Below, piece after piece: positions 32,770 through 45,368 of a stretch of DNA of 64,000 bases (position 1 is the first letter of the stretch; every line of letters begins with the position of its first letter). The stretch lies in the NCBI GenBank assembly GCA_047967505.1, contig CM106538.1; one strand, written 5' to 3'. Made by a program: the position numbers and the translations under genes. The stretch comes from Dipteris shenzhenensis. Lineage: Eukaryota > Polypodiophyta > Polypodiopsida > Gleicheniales. Under the pieces are notes generated by a model. That model saw nothing but the letters and a program-made list of their open reading frames with translations, was not told the origin of the DNA and did no database searches.

Positions 32770-33780
32770 TCAAAGGGGGATATTTGTGTGAAGGATGCCT
32801 TTATGGGAAATAGCATCGAGAACCCTTTCCCAAGTGTTAGGCCACAAGAGCCAAGAGACCATTATAGATAGTGCACAGTGATATTGTAATGTACATGATA
32901 AATATGCCATCACTCAGAGGTGGCAAATTATTTATCACGTTTATTGATGACTACACCAGGAAAATATTTGTCTACACCATGAAGCAAAAGTCCAAACTAC
33001 TTGCAAGTCTCAAAGAGTTCAAGACTATGGTAGAAACATAGTCTAGTTGTCAAATCAAATGCCTTCAATATGACAATGAAGAGAATACATCTCTAAAGAC
33101 TTTATTTGGTAATGCAAGCAATAGGAAATATGCAATTTTACCTTGGCTAAAACACAACAACAAAATGGAATAACAAAAACGGAATAACCACACTGTTGTT
33201 GAGTGTGCAAAGAGCATGTTGCAAACAAAGAGAACATGCCTAACAAGTGTGGGTAGAAGTAGTTTGCATAATAGTTTATTTGTTGAACCAGTATCCTACT
33301 AATGCTTTAAATGATATGACACCAAAGGAAGCATGGAGTGGGCATAATCCCTCTGGATCAAGTGCCTATGCTCACCTATCAACGGACATGAGGGGTAAGT
33401 TTGATTCCAAAGTGAGAAACACACTTTTGGTTGGGTCTGTAGAGAAACATAAAGCTTATAAGATATATGACCCTGTAGCTCACTAAATGTTTGATGTGGT
33501 GTTTAATGAGAAGGTAAAGCAAGCTACTTGCCATCATGGTTATGAAGAATCGAATAAAGAGTAGACAAACAAATGGTTGACAGTGCTAGAGATACAAATT
33601 CTCAAACATTCATAGAATGTGGAATATTTGATGACATGCTACCTAGCATGAGTGGGAGCAATCAATGGAATGGGGAAGCATCTTCTAGACATTCTAGAGA
33701 TTCTCAGGTAGATAATGCATCTCATGATCAACATGACCAAGAATCCACATCATCCAAGTAAATGCCAAGGTGGGCAAAAA
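32770..33780 (+). pseudogene. Ty1/copia integrase fragment
   Basis: The fragment begins with a pre-integrase Cys segment (GYLCEGCLYGK) near 32780. It continues with an integrase core FITFIDDYTRKIFVYTMKQKS (32930-32990) and CLQYDNEE. The end of the integrase domain follows at 33247: VEVVCIIVYLLNQYPTNALN, MTPKEAWSG, then LLVGSVEKHKAYKIYDP. Stops and frame changes are frequent. Reverse transcriptase is absent. It is not simply the piece missing from the copia remnant to the left, because that one keeps its own integrase core. Confidence 0.88.
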
Positions 33781-33959
33781 TGCTAGTGGATGAAGCATAG
33801 GACATCATAGAGGATATGAAACCTAGAAGAGTGCAAATAGCCTAATATTGTGTATATAAGTCCCCTCACTCTCATTCTCCTCATTCTACCAAAAGAAGAG
33901 CAAGAGAGAAATCATGAGAGCGAGACATCTTTAGCTTCCATTCTACCGATAGGTATTTC

Positions 33960-34135
33960 TAAGTTTTGATCTGAATAAGGAAGAGAGAGGAATGGAGAGG
34001 TTGAAGAGGTGAGTGGAGAGGTGGAAGTGGGTGGGAGTTGAAAGGTGGAAGTAGAGGTGGAGAGTTGGAAGTGGGAGATAGAGTGGGAGTTTCCTCCTCC
34101 CCTCCTCTCCCTCGCCATCTCCGTGCCTACGCATG
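33960..34135. repeat. G/A-rich degenerate GGTGGAAGTGGGAG repeats
   Basis: Purine-rich words GAGGTGGA, AAGTGGG and GAGAGGTG repeat irregularly. Minus-strand ORFs through it encode Ser/Thr/Pro/Leu-rich sequence and are artefacts of composition. Confidence 0.8.
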
Positions 34136-34139
34136 ACTG

Positions 34140-35150
34140 CGATTGTGAGCAGGGAGGTGATAATAATTAAAATGATTTTGTTAAGTTTTTAAAATTAATT
34201 TTATTTCTATAAATAATTAAAAATATAATATATATGTATTTACATTTAAAATTATAATTTTTAATATATTGCTTTATTTTGTTTTAAATTTAGTAAGTTC
34301 CATGTCAAGGCTTAGCATACAAGGTAGTCCTTGGTCAGATGGGACCACTCTGAGGGTTACATCCTTGGACTCTCTCGAAGAGGGTGGTGGTTTTTGCAAA
34401 TTTTTAGATACTAGTTATTAATTAAAAATTAGTACTAGTACTAGGTTAATGATTTTTTTAGTTAATATATGAAATTCATAAATAATATGAATATTATAGG
34501 ATGTGAATATTATAAATTATATGGTTACATTATCTAAAGTTTAGTTGTTTAGCAATGTCTATCTAAAATTTTTATTGTATTTTCATGCAGATTTCAAATT
34601 ATGGAGAACTCTGTAGAAATACCCGACCACGAGATAGAGCATTTGTCTCTAATATTGCTTTTATTTTTTGGGAAGAGAGGATAACCCTGATAAATTCAAA
34701 GATATAGTGGATTATCACATGGGTAGAAGAGCTTGGTTTTTGGTTCAGAAGAAAGACAAGCTATTCTATGTGGTTTCAAGAAAAAGATTTAGAGAGAATG
34801 AGGAGCCATGAGGTGTGACATTTTCTAAGAAAGATATGATTTTTTGCCTCATAAAGTGTGCACATTTTCACAAAGTTAAAGGATCCTAAAGTTGGTGGTG
34901 ATCGTTCTGCTGTATAAAGAACAGATGCTTAACACTTTGTGATGCCACAGCCTAAACCATCGGAGTTCCAACCTAAAAATTGCATTAGAGGCTCTGGCAA
35001 GAATTTGGAGGGAATTTCCAAAGTGTTAACCCTATGGCAACAAGGGCCAGAAGTGCAATCTAGAGCAACAACAATGAAATCATTGTGTGTGTAGAGTAGC
35101 AGCAAAGCTCCTCTTGTAATATCTTGAGCCTGAAAGATGGTATGATGAAT
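34140..35150. other. AT-rich, no gene recognised
   Basis: Strongly AT-rich up to about 34600. A short coding-like stretch (AFVSNIAFIFWE, with frame changes) around 34620-34890 has normal composition, but I do not recognise it. Confidence 0.4.
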
Positions 35151-35206
35151 CTTAAAGGATGAGAATAGCCAAAATCCTTTCTAGAAAACATCCAATTATA
35201 CTTGCA

Positions 35207-35480
35207 CTAAATCTAGAGAGAGAAAGACTAAAAGAATACACTTTTTGAGGTCCCCCACTTTGTGTAGAGACCCAAAAGGTCCCCCAAAAAATATAGAGGA
35301 TGACTAAATCTAGAGAGAGAGACACTAAATCTAGAGAGAGAAATACTAAATCTAGACAGAGAAATACTAAAAGCCTATACTTTTTGAGATCCCCCACTTT
35401 GTGTAGGGACACAAAAGGTCCCCCAACTTTGTGTGGAGACCCAAAAGGTCCCCCCAAAAAGTGGAGGGACTCTTGTCCAA
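35207..35480. repeat. 139-bp imperfect duplication of CTAAATCTAGAGAGAG...GGTCCCCC
   Basis: Units starting at 35207 and 35346 each run from CTAAATCTAGA through ACTTTTTGAG to CCCCCACTTTGTGTAG and AAAAGGTCCCCC. Between them are extra copies of the CTAAATCTAGAGAGAGAAA word, and after the second an extra half unit. Confidence 0.85.
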
Positions 35481-35644
35481 AAGGTCTCCTACAAAAGAGG
35501 TCCCACAATGAAGGTACCTATGAACTATGTAGAGACCAACATGTATATATACTTCTCAATGGGGTTCAATGTTCAAGCTCACTATTGTGTTCATGTGATT
35601 AATCTCCATTGCATCCATGCTCTCTTACACTATTGTGTTCTAGC

Positions 35645-35990
35645 AGCCCTTACCCTTCCACTCCCTACCCTTGTACTTCCTCCTCCCTCCTCCTCCTCCC
35701 CTCCTCCCTTCTCCTTCCTCCTCCTTCTCCCTCCTTCTCTCTCCTTCCTCCTCCCTCCTCCTCCTTCTCCCCTCCTCCCTCTTCTCCTCCTCTCTCCTTC
35801 CTCCTCCTCTCTCCTCCCCTCTCCTTCCTCCTCCTCTCTCCTCCCTCTCTCTCCTTCCTCCTCTCTCTCCTCTCTCCTTACCCTTCCACTCCCTACCCTT
35901 GTACTTCCTCGTCCCTCCTCCTCCTCCTCCCCTCCTCCCTCCTCCTCCCCCCTCCTCCTTCTCCCTCCTCCTCTCTCCTTCCTCCACTCA
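35645..35990. repeat. Polypyrimidine (CCT/CTT) microsatellite
   Basis: A long C/T tract made of TCCTCC, CTTCCTCC and CTCTCC words, interrupted twice by TACCCTTCCACTCCCTACCC (35650 and 35879). ORFs in all frames are Pro/Leu/Ser or Arg/Glu/Gly runs and are not genes. Confidence 0.93.
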
Positions 35991-36154
35991 CACATGAGAT
36001 CTCTTTTCCATGCTTTAGCCTACACTTCTCATTGGAATACGACTCGAGAAGCTATGCTACACTTGTGAACACCTATGCTACAATGAGCAATGACACAACT
36101 ATAGGTGACCAACACCCTCGGAAGCTGCACTTGGGAGAACCAATGACAACATTT

Positions 36155-36172
36155 TGGCACTGCTGCCGGGGA
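36155..36172 (+). other. Degenerate gypsy primer-binding site (Asp tRNA type)
   Basis: TGGCACTGCTGCCGGGGA matches 15 of 18 bases of the TGGCGCCGTTGCCGGGGA site used by many plant gypsy elements. It is preceded by ACATTT, as is usual. If real, the sequence just upstream would be the end of an old LTR, and the gypsy gag remnant from about 38180 may belong to the same element. Confidence 0.55.
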
Positions 36173-36399
36173 GGTTAGCACCTAAAGTGAAAGTGGATCG
36201 TGTGTTTATCCACATGTGGAAGAATGCCCTACTGAAAACCATAAATGCAACATCTCTCAAGGCAAAGGAGTGCCAAAATACTTCCACTTATGGGTAAAAA
36301 TAAGGCTAACCGGTGTTTTTGCTTAAGCCACATTAAATAATTTAAGACTAAAACCCCTATAACTCTCCACATCCTATAAAAGAGACACCCATCCCCATC

Positions 36400-37030
36400 A
36401 TTTCTTTTCTCTCCCACTTCTCAAGCGTCTACACCTCCTTTTTTCCATTATTCCCCCATATTTCCGTCCACTCCCTCCACCACCACCACTTTTTCTATTA
36501 TCACCAACACTTTTTCCATCACATCCCCTCCACCTCCACTCCAATTTTCCATCCACCCCCTTCTCCCACCACTATTTCCGTCCTTCTCTCCCCAAATTCC
36601 ATCCACCTCCATCACCACCACCATCTCCTTCCATCTCCCTAACAAATCAACATCCCCTATTTTTTCCCGTCCTCCCATACACTTCAATCATCAACAATAA
36701 GTTTTTTTCCATCAAGGTGAATTTCTTGTCCACACCCCCCCCCCTCCCCTTTCCCCCCTCCACCCACCACCACCCCCCTCTCCACCACCACCACCCCCCC
36801 TTCCCCCTACTCCAGCCCCCCCCCCTCTCCACCACAACCACCACCCCCCACCTTTCCCCCCCTCCACCACCACCACCCCCCCCCCAAACCACCACCCCCC
36901 TCTCCACCATCAACACCACCCCCCCAACCACCTCCACCAAAGCCCCCGTCCACCCTTCCCTACCCTCTCTCCTCCACCCCCCCCCCCTCTCCACACACTC
37001 CCAAACCTCCCCCAACCCCCCTCCATGAAC
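36400..37030. repeat. C-rich CCACC/CCTCC low-complexity tract
   Basis: A pyrimidine-rich zone in which CCACCACCACC and runs of 7-9 C dominate, densest at 36735-37025. Long ORFs on both strands (Pro/Thr-rich or Gly/Val-rich) are artefacts. Confidence 0.9.
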
Positions 37031-38179
37031 CCCCCCGTAGCCTCGAGTGCCCGCGCCCACTACCTCGGTGCTTGCACCTGCTATCTGCCGCCTCATGCAC
37101 CGTGCCTCACATGCCTCTGTCTGCCTGCACATGTCGCCTCACGTGCCATGCCCCATGCACATGCACTACCACATCATGCATGTGCCACTGCACCACCTCG
37201 GCAATCGCACCGCCACCTCCTACACTCGTCGACTGTGTCGCCTAGGGCGTAGTGCCACCTGGGGTGTTGACCATGCCACCTAGGGCGCTACATTGTGCAC
37301 CTCGAGCATCGAACAGGCCTAGGGCTGTGCACCCGTCTACCACCTCACTATGCCATCGCCTATCACATGCCCCCTAATGCCTACACACCCGTCGACCATG
37401 CCCTTCCTTTTTGTACCACCACATCACACGCTCGCCGCTTTGTTCTGGCACGTCACGCACCAGCAAAAGGTCAAGAGAGGAAAGAGGAGAGAGAAATGAG
37501 AGAGAGTGAAGAGAGAGAAAGGTAGAGAGAGAGAGAGAGACTATCGTTAGGTTAGGTTAGGACCCTACCAACACAAAAAAGGAAAAAAGGGAAGGATCTA
37601 GCTCATTATTAGTTAAGGAAGTTAAGTTAGGTTACCAATCCTCCAAAAAAAAAAAAAAAAACAGACCTTTACCAAAAAAATACCTATTTTTGCCCCTTCT
37701 TCAAAGGTTCATATCTTGGCCGTCTGAAGGCCAAATCGCACCAGGTTTGAACACAAATTTCACGCATGCAAAGATCTATATCAAAAGAACCATTTCAAGT
37801 ATTTTTACAATTGTTTTGAGTCTTGGAAGTTGCCACTACGTAGGCACTGATTTTGAGCCATTGATCGCATATTTTTTGCCATTTTCGAGCTACGAAGGTT
37901 GACATCAATTGCGGATTTCAAAGTCAAATGCACTCACTTGAAAGATAAAATTAGGCATTATTTATGCACCTTAGATCTGGAGGAAGACTAGCACTTGCAT
38001 ACTTTCACGACCTTCCTTTTGGCCTCGACGCTCTCCAAGAATTCAACCTCTCACCATCGACAAGTAGCATGAAGGACCTAAGGATTAAAGAAGAAATAAA
38101 AAATGAAGATTTGCATCTTGAAGATTACTTGGATCAATGACACAACCACAACAACAAAAATAATGGCAAAAGACACTTT
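37031..38179. other. No gene recognised; small simple repeats
   Basis: At 37031-37450 GCAC/CATGCC/CACC-rich sequence shows no domain. A GAGA tract lies at 37480-37540, and an A17 run near 37647. The rest, up to the gypsy gag remnant, has no clear signal. Confidence 0.45.
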
Positions 38180-40440
38180 GGCAAATTCGAAATGCCAAAG
38201 TACAATGGACAAGGGGATCCTGTCAGATTCCTTCAACTCTTTGATGCAGCATGTTGTGCTAGAGGCGACCAATCAAATGAAACCAAAGCCTCTTCGTTTT
38301 CAATGGCCCTAATCGATGAGCCCTCGGAATGATACCTCAACCTTCTCGTAGAAGAAAGAGCCACATGGGCACTACTATCCAAGCAGTTTAGAAGAAGATT
38401 CCAAACAGAAAAGCTCCAAGATGACCCCGCACTTCAACTGGAAAAGGAAATGCGCAAGAAAGAAAAGGTCTAAACATACTTAATAAGAATAAAAAGATTA
38501 ACAGCAAAGTGTGTTCCTCATCCACATGACAAGTACCTCATAGCAGGGCTCATCTCTGGACTTAAAAAATCCATTCACAAGGACATGAAAAAAATCAGCA
38601 GCAGCTATGCACATTTCAGCGGCGCTCATGAAGCTGCAATTGACATTGAGGATGGCATGATCGATTCTCACAATGATAGTCATGACTATAAATAACTTTG
38701 TCCCTAAGACTAAAATATGAAATGATGTAGGCCATCGAGCAAAAGTTGCGCATCTCTTAGCCACCACAGTACCCACGAAGAGAGAATGTCTAGTGCCCAT
38801 ACTATACGGCCAACCCCACGACCAATGAGTAGTGGCTCGACCCCCATGGTTATGGTGTGCCATTTGCAATGATGCAGGCCATGATGTAAATACCTTTTTC
38901 TACAATGTGAGGGTGGCACAACCCCGGCCCCAACAATACCAATAGTAGCTCCCAATCCCAGCATATAGGCAACCAACACTAGCACCTAATGCACAAGTGC
39001 CATGGCTCAACCCCCTCCCAGTGAGGACACAAGTGCCTCAACTTTTTAGGAATCCCAATCCTCCACAATATCCTTGAGCTCCCAATCTTGCCCCAGTAGT
39101 TCTAGTGCAACAACTCCAACCTGAAGAGTTGGAACCTCACTATGAATATGAAATAGAATACCCTATGTACTACATGGATGGTGCCAAAGGACTCATTCCA
39201 GTGTTTGCTAATCAAGTAAATCCCACAACATATCGAACACCCATCAAGTGTTTCAGTTGTGGGGAAAACCACTGCATAGTGGAATGCCCACACAAGGGTA
39301 ACCCCGTTTCATTTCAACTTGTGTGCAGGGAATGTGGAGTTGGGCATGCTTGCATGGATTGCCCACTAAAAACCTCAACCAACCAAGTAAAACCTGATGT
39401 ACCCTTGGGGATGATTAATGTGGAAAATCACAATGTGTCTACACAAAGTGTGTGCTGCAGCCAATCTTGATCATAACAAGACAAGGAAAGAAGTGGCACA
39501 GCAAAAACTCCTTTCCACTCAAAAAGCAAAGAGCCCTCTAGCAAAAAACTCCATGCCAATCCCCACAACGCCATTCCCAACACATCTACGGAAAATGCCA
39601 CCCAAGAAGCAAAGGAAACATACCCCAATGTTGAAACTGAGAAAGCCCATTATTAAGACTTGAAGAAATGGGTACAAAAGGAGTAAGAGAAATTTGAGGT
39701 AGACAAGATGGCACCAATAGAGGTTAGAGCATGCTCATCACCCATCATTGACATAGTGATTGATCTCAACAACTTCCAAAGGGTAATGGAGCAACAGGGA
39801 ACACATCCCCAATTGGATGGTACCGCACTAGCTAGCTTGATAAGTTGTCCCGTCATGATGCCAATTGGAACCTTACTGAGAAACCCTAAAATTTGGGAGA
39901 GTAGGGATGGATCGAATCTTCACAATACTTCCCCCCACATAAAGAAGAAGATAAGATTATTTCAGTAAAATTCGGTGCTAGGGATGACATTAAAAATGTA
40001 ACCATCCCACTGGAGCATAAATCCTTTGGCCAATACCCTGCAATAGTGGATGGTGGAGCCAGTGTAAACATTTTAGCAAAATATATTTATGAAGAATGGG
40101 GCCTACCTCCAATGCAGAAGGATACATTCAACATCCGCTTAGCCCACCACACTAAAATGAAGCCATTGGGCATTGTTGACAATGTGTCAACAAAAAATGC
40201 TGGAGTCAAGTTCACTCTCTAGTTTACTATCTTGGATCTTCCTAAGGGAGCCATAGCATACCAGATATTGTTGGGAAGACCATGGCTTTAGGAAGCTTTG
40301 GTACTCCATGATTGGGGCATTGATCAAATCACAATCTAAAATAGAGAAACCGCTCTCAAGATAAATTTGGGAACAAGGAGATGATTAACCCGACCACACT
40401 TAAAGACCTCACTAAACTGGTTGAAATAGCTGAGAGGAAG
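38180..40440 (+). pseudogene. Ty3/gypsy gag-protease remnant
   Basis: Gag begins about 38180 with KFEMPKYNGQGDPVRFLQLF. A Retrotrans_gag-like region follows (RATWALLSKQFRRRFQTEKL and KYLIAGLISGLKKSIHKDM), interrupted by stops near 38331 and 38474. Two zinc knuckles with CX2CX3HX4C spacing, CFSCGENHCIVEC and CRECGVGHACMDC, lie at 39250-39363 in an open frame starting at 39105. A retropepsin follows at about 39965-40320: YPAIVDGGASVNILAKYIYE (an unusual D-G-G-A in place of D-S/T-G) and ILLGRPWL. Reverse transcriptase, RNase H and integrase are missing, so the element is 3' truncated. Confidence 0.88.
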
Positions 40441-42963
40441 TTGAATCCTTGTAAACGCCTCAATAAGATGGTGGGTCAACATCTAAGACTAACAATATAC
40501 GATTTTTCATGAGCACAAGGGTGTGGGAGAGCGCAGTTCCGATCATGATATAGAAGACGGTGCACCAGAAGGATTTGGAGAGTCGAACACAAGAAATGAT
40601 ACCTTTCAAAAGTGTACTTTCTCTTGTTGTTTTCAAGTTGTTCAATTCATTGTTTCATTCGTGGTCGATTGTTTGATTTGTGGTTGTTTCTTGAATTCGG
40701 GCATATTCTAGTATCAGTCCAACTGTGTTCATCTTGAGCATAGTTCCTGTGCTAGATTGTGCATCTTCAATTCGGGTGCATCTCGCCATAAGTCGAGGCA
40801 TCTTGAGTGTAGTTTCTTCATACTATGCATAGTTAAAGCAAATTTGAGTGTTTCTTCCACTGAAATTTGTTGTCGATTGTAACAGTTGATCAGATAGAAG
40901 TAAGGAGAGAGAACGATCGTATGTAAGGAGTAAGGAGTAAGTTGATCGTATGTAACAGTTGAGCATTGAGAAATCCATACAATTTTGGGTATGATTGAAA
41001 TTATGTCAGCACGTGCACCCCTTGACATTGTCTAGATGGAGGTCTTTCTTGTTATTAATGTCACAAAATACAAAAACATTCATGTGTTTTTTTTCCAATG
41101 TTGGATCAGCAGAAACACTCAAACCTATTGTTGCAAAGGATTTGGATTATGCTAACGAATAATGCCATGTTTGCCATCAAAGGTAAATTCGGCCGAAATA
41201 ATACACTTGAGGCATTGTTTATATCCGGTTTGCTTGCTTAAAGATTGTTTTTTGGTACTCATGCAGGAAAAAAGCAAGAAACCACGCACCTCAATGCTAG
41301 CTTCTCCTGTTCTTTTTTTCATTTGGAAGCCGGGCCCCCAAACAATCTAATTTGTTAAAAAACTCTCCGATAAAAAAAGACACTACAAAGTGTTCTCTTC
41401 GTAAATCTTTTCAAGCGGCAGCGAGGCATTTGGCAAAGGTACTCTCCCTTTCGTTGACATTGTTGTTGTCACAACTTTCAATCCTAATTTCAAACGGTGG
41501 TACGTGTGCAAGATACTTCTATAGCAACATTAGGATTTGTTGCTATTGTTGCACATACAGCGTGTGCAAAGAGGCTATTGTTTCACGCGATGAATCGCCA
41601 TGAAGAAACGTGTAGAGAATTATGATGTAGTCATTCTTAAATAGGCCATGGGGTGTTGCTATGGGATGGTCATCCTCGATACACTCAAAATTTGACAGTT
41701 CCATTTTGCAAGTGTTTTTTTCTTGAGAATTGAGATGGTGTGCTACAATGAAATTGAGATGGCGTGGTGCATTGAAATGTAATAATGTTGCTTTGTTGCA
41801 CTTAATTTCAACAATGCTCTCTTTTAACCATAAATAACTTTCGTGAAAAAGCCGATTATGTATCCTTAAGTTCTTGTTGTTTTTTCAAAAGCAATTTGTT
41901 TTTTTCCATGCCTTTACAAATTCCAAGTAATTGTAACATTAAGGAGGAAAAACCAAGACAACAACATCACCATAACAAAATTAAGGCCCAAATCCGCAAA
42001 AGTGTTAAATAGAAAGCAACAAGACTAATAGCTTCGTATGAAAACACATTGTCATGTAAGCAGACACCTAACATAGTACATGTTGCATGCATTCTTGCAG
42101 CCAGTGAAATCACATATGTCATCACACACAGGTTTGCTTTTGAAGGGAAGCTCCTCCTGACATATGGCAGTTCAAGGATAAAAAAGCCACATACACGACC
42201 CGTTTATGCGTTGATTTCACCAACTGCCACAATTGTGAGATGATTAGCTTGATTGTGCCTCACACATTTGTCTAGCAATACAAGGATGCACTAGTTCCAG
42301 ATTCTTTCTACAGAATTGAGGGGACAGTTCCAAGCAAGAGAGGTCAAGGTGAAGGAGGAAGCTGCTATTACTCTCTCCATGTCGATGCAACAACCCTGAT
42401 AGTAAAAGGTGAAGACTTTGAAGGAAATGTCAACTTTGTATTAGAGACATCGATAGCTGACTTTGCACCTTTCATAGCTTGGACAATACGAATGAAGCTA
42501 GGGGCAATCTCAACCGTGGTGGCAACTATCAGCGTTGTTGTGATAAAAGTTGATAGTGATGGTGGCGTACTGGACCAGATGATTGTGGCAGACGGACCGC
42601 GAGATGAAGATCGTGCCACAGTGCATGCCTTTGCTTCTTCCATCAAGTTATGATAGTGCATGCCTCTTGAAGTTCCTAACACCCAGTAATTCATTGTAGA
42701 TTTCCTTTGTCTCGGAGCACAAAAACGTCCTCACACATTTGGTTCAAGAATTCAACTTGTCATGTACACTTTGAAAAATGTCTTCTACATGACAACAAAG
42801 AATGCGCTAGGCTTCTATGACTTTAGTACCCTAGCGGATATTCCAGATGGTGGCAAAAAACAAGAGCTCCAACAAGTGTTCATGGTGGCTGCAATGTTCT
42901 TTCCAAGTTATTTGTTGCTGAAGTAGTTTAGGTGCACATGTCATTTGCAACAACGCTGCAACA
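40441..42963. other. Unassigned; possible 5' region of the Helitron
   Basis: No firm domain. At 42300-42650 a plus-strand frame of ordinary composition (FYRIEGTVPSKRGQGEGG and ATTLIVKGEDFEGNVNFVLE) is open for about 110 codons, and another at about 42760-42930 reads VYTLKNVFYMTTKNALGFYD. Both directly precede the Helitron protein remnant and may be its upstream part, perhaps OB-fold-like, but I cannot confirm that. Confidence 0.35.
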
Positions 42964-44500
42964 ATGCACACACTTCTTCTTGACGAGCTTGCAAGCCCTG
43001 CAACAATAGCGCCACTCCACAGGAAAGTTAAAAAGAGACCCTATGCTCTTTGGGTTGCAAAGCAAGAGGATTACTTGGTCTACTTGGTGCAATCATTGCC
43101 ACATGCCACCGCAAAAGAGTTGGCAATTGCATTCTTGCAAAGATTTCCACAGTCCATTCACTTGATGCAAGCTATCATGCAAAGAATTTATAGGAAGAGA
43201 AAGCGATTAACAGCTGATAGTGAGCTCCCACACAGTGTGATTCTTCGAGAAGAAATTTCTACCTTGCCTATGCCCACAAGTCTACCTTCAGCAGGAGACT
43301 TAGCTCGCTGTGCACCATCCCTGCACCATCACTCCTTGTAGCACAAAGCAACGTGATCAAAAGATACTTGAAAGCTATTGAGGACACACCCTCTTTTGCT
43401 TGTGTCTGTTGTGGTACTCTTGAATTCAAGATAGATGCGACGTACCACCATTGCAAGACGCACTTTATTGACTCACCATGGTTTGCTACTAGCCTCAAAA
43501 AAGCCACTCTTATGTGCAGTATGCTATGCTTACCTGAAAAAGGGAAAAATTCCAAAGCATGCGAGGAAAACAATGCCACGACAATTGCAAACACAGCATT
43601 TAAGCATGTTCAATGCCTTGGAGGCACGATTGATTGCAATTAGAATACCTTTTGCCCAAATACGCGAGCTAACATATGAAGGTTAGTTTGGCCTACACGG
43701 TGCAATCATCAATTGTTTCGCTGATGTAGATAGAGCACAAAATGTTCTCCCATGCTTCCTAAGTGACAATTCAATGGTCATGGTTGCCTTGAAACAGAAA
43801 CTTCAGTACAATCACAACTACATGAGTGGGCTTGTGTGGCCCATGCTCACTCTAAGAGCACTTAATGAACTCTTAAACACGCCTTTGTGCAAAGAGTGCA
43901 ACGTCACAATAAATGCTCTGTGGGCTAAGCACATTAGAACACCACAAAGTGATGCCGAACCAGTGCAAGAGCAGGAACATCAACATGAACAAGCTGAAGA
44001 TGATATTCCAACAGACACACTAGTGCATGTGGTATTTACACAACGCAACAAGTTGTAACTAAAACACAAGCTAAAGAAAAATCTATTTGCAATGGTTCGC
44101 CAAGGACATTATTCTTGACATTCTTAGTTGCTTGCGAAAAAAAGTTGGGAGCCCTTGGTGCGGTGTTTGCATAAAGTCAGACCAATAGCTATAACAAGTG
44201 CATCACAAGCAGATCCTGCGAACATGCATGACCTTGTGAGTTCTGACCCAGTGACAACTGCGAGGTACTACATCCACAAATTTCAAGCAATAAAACGTGC
44301 CCTCAAACAAGACAACACAATACTTGGGAAAGTTCTCGACTTCTTCGTAGTAACTGAGTTTCAAAATAAAGGGACCCAACACCATCATGGATGATTGTGG
44401 ATTCAAGATGCCTCGACTTATGGCTGAAGACTCCTGTTGAGGTTGAGTCCTTCGCTGACAAATTTAAATGCATAGACTTTCAATTTAAAAACAAGATGAA
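42964..44500 (+). pseudogene. Helitron Rep-helicase N-terminal remnant
   Basis: Pieces of a Helitron protein in shifting plus-strand frames. A Cys-containing stretch (FACVCCGTLEF) lies at 43400. A DUF6570-like segment follows: LKKGKIPKHARK near 43530, ALEARLIAIRIPFAQIREL near 43620, and FGLHGAIINCFADVDRAQNV at 43690-43750. The Helitron-like N-terminal domain comes next at 44190-44400: ASQADPANMHDLVSSDPVTT, then FFVVTEFQNKGTQHHHG, which matches the E-x-Q-x-R-G-x-x-H-x-H region preceding the HUH nickase motif. A stop falls at 44393 and homology ends by 44500. No helicase domain or 3' terminal hairpin was found. Confidence 0.78.
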
Positions 44501-44538
44501 TTTTATTCATGTGGCCTGCCAAGAGAGAGAGAAAAAGA

Positions 44539-44590
<52 letters not shown>

Positions 44591-44718
44591 GAACATTGTC
44601 CAATGTGAGAGATGGAGAGAAATGGAAGAGGAGAGAGAGGGAATGTTCAATGAATGCAAGTCCAAATTTTAACAAAAACGTGGAAGAGGAGAGAGAGGGA
44701 ATGAATGCACTTCCAAAA
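44490..44718 (+). repeat. Dispersed direct repeat, left copy, with (GA)n
   Basis: It begins AACAAGATGAATTTTATTCA, contains a GA run of about 50 bases (44540-44589), and ends near AATGCACTTCCAAAA. A second copy lies at 45369-45548 with a much shorter GA run. The left copy overlaps the end of the Helitron coding remnant. Confidence 0.88.
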
Positions 44719-45368
44719 GTGTGTGCACCTTCAGTTTGCTTTTGTGAAGTTGATCATTTTATGGATTGAAGAAAAGATGGTAGGCACCTCTCTATTAGTG
44801 CATGTACCTTCAATGTGCTTTCATCAATTGGGCCGCGAAAGAGGCCCAAATAGAAAGAGAGAGAAAGTGGGTGTGTTGTGTTAAGGCACTAAAAGTGTCT
44901 AGAGAGAAAAAGTTGAAAAAGAGGCCCAAATAGAAAGACAAAAAGTCGATGTGTTGTGTGACTAAAGCCTAAGTCTTGAGTCCTCTTGACCATCAGGTGT
45001 GTGCACCTTTATGGTTTCCTTGATTGAGAAAAGATGGCTTGACCACGTACGCAACCCACACCTTCAACTTACATGGGGTCGATTCAAGAAAAGATGGACG
45101 TAGGTAGTAGATTTTAAACCTTCTATTTTCAGATTTGAAGGTGGGCTATAATATCATTCCCTTAGTGCTAGCCTGCTCCTGTATGTTTGTTTGTCCACTA
45201 ACAATCTAACTCTACCAAAAAAGGCTACATGTGTAACAAGAATCGCAAAACTAGGCTTGGCGTGCAAGCTTGACTTAAGTCTTGCACATAGTTCGAGTCA
45301 ATGCGAGTCTGGTGTCAAGTGAAAGGAAGGAATAAATGGGTCCTTGTTCACTTTTCTCATTTAATAAG

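Noticed and set aside
35609-36178. A 189-codon and a 211-codon ORF
   Set aside because: Pro/Leu/Ser runs from a C/T microsatellite.
36647-37132. A 161-codon Gly/Val/Arg-rich minus-strand ORF
   Set aside because: Complement of a CCACC-rich tract; no domain.
42368-42694. A 108-codon minus-strand ORF
   Set aside because: The plus strand in the same place has an equally long frame in line with the Helitron remnant; the minus-strand frame is more likely a shadow.
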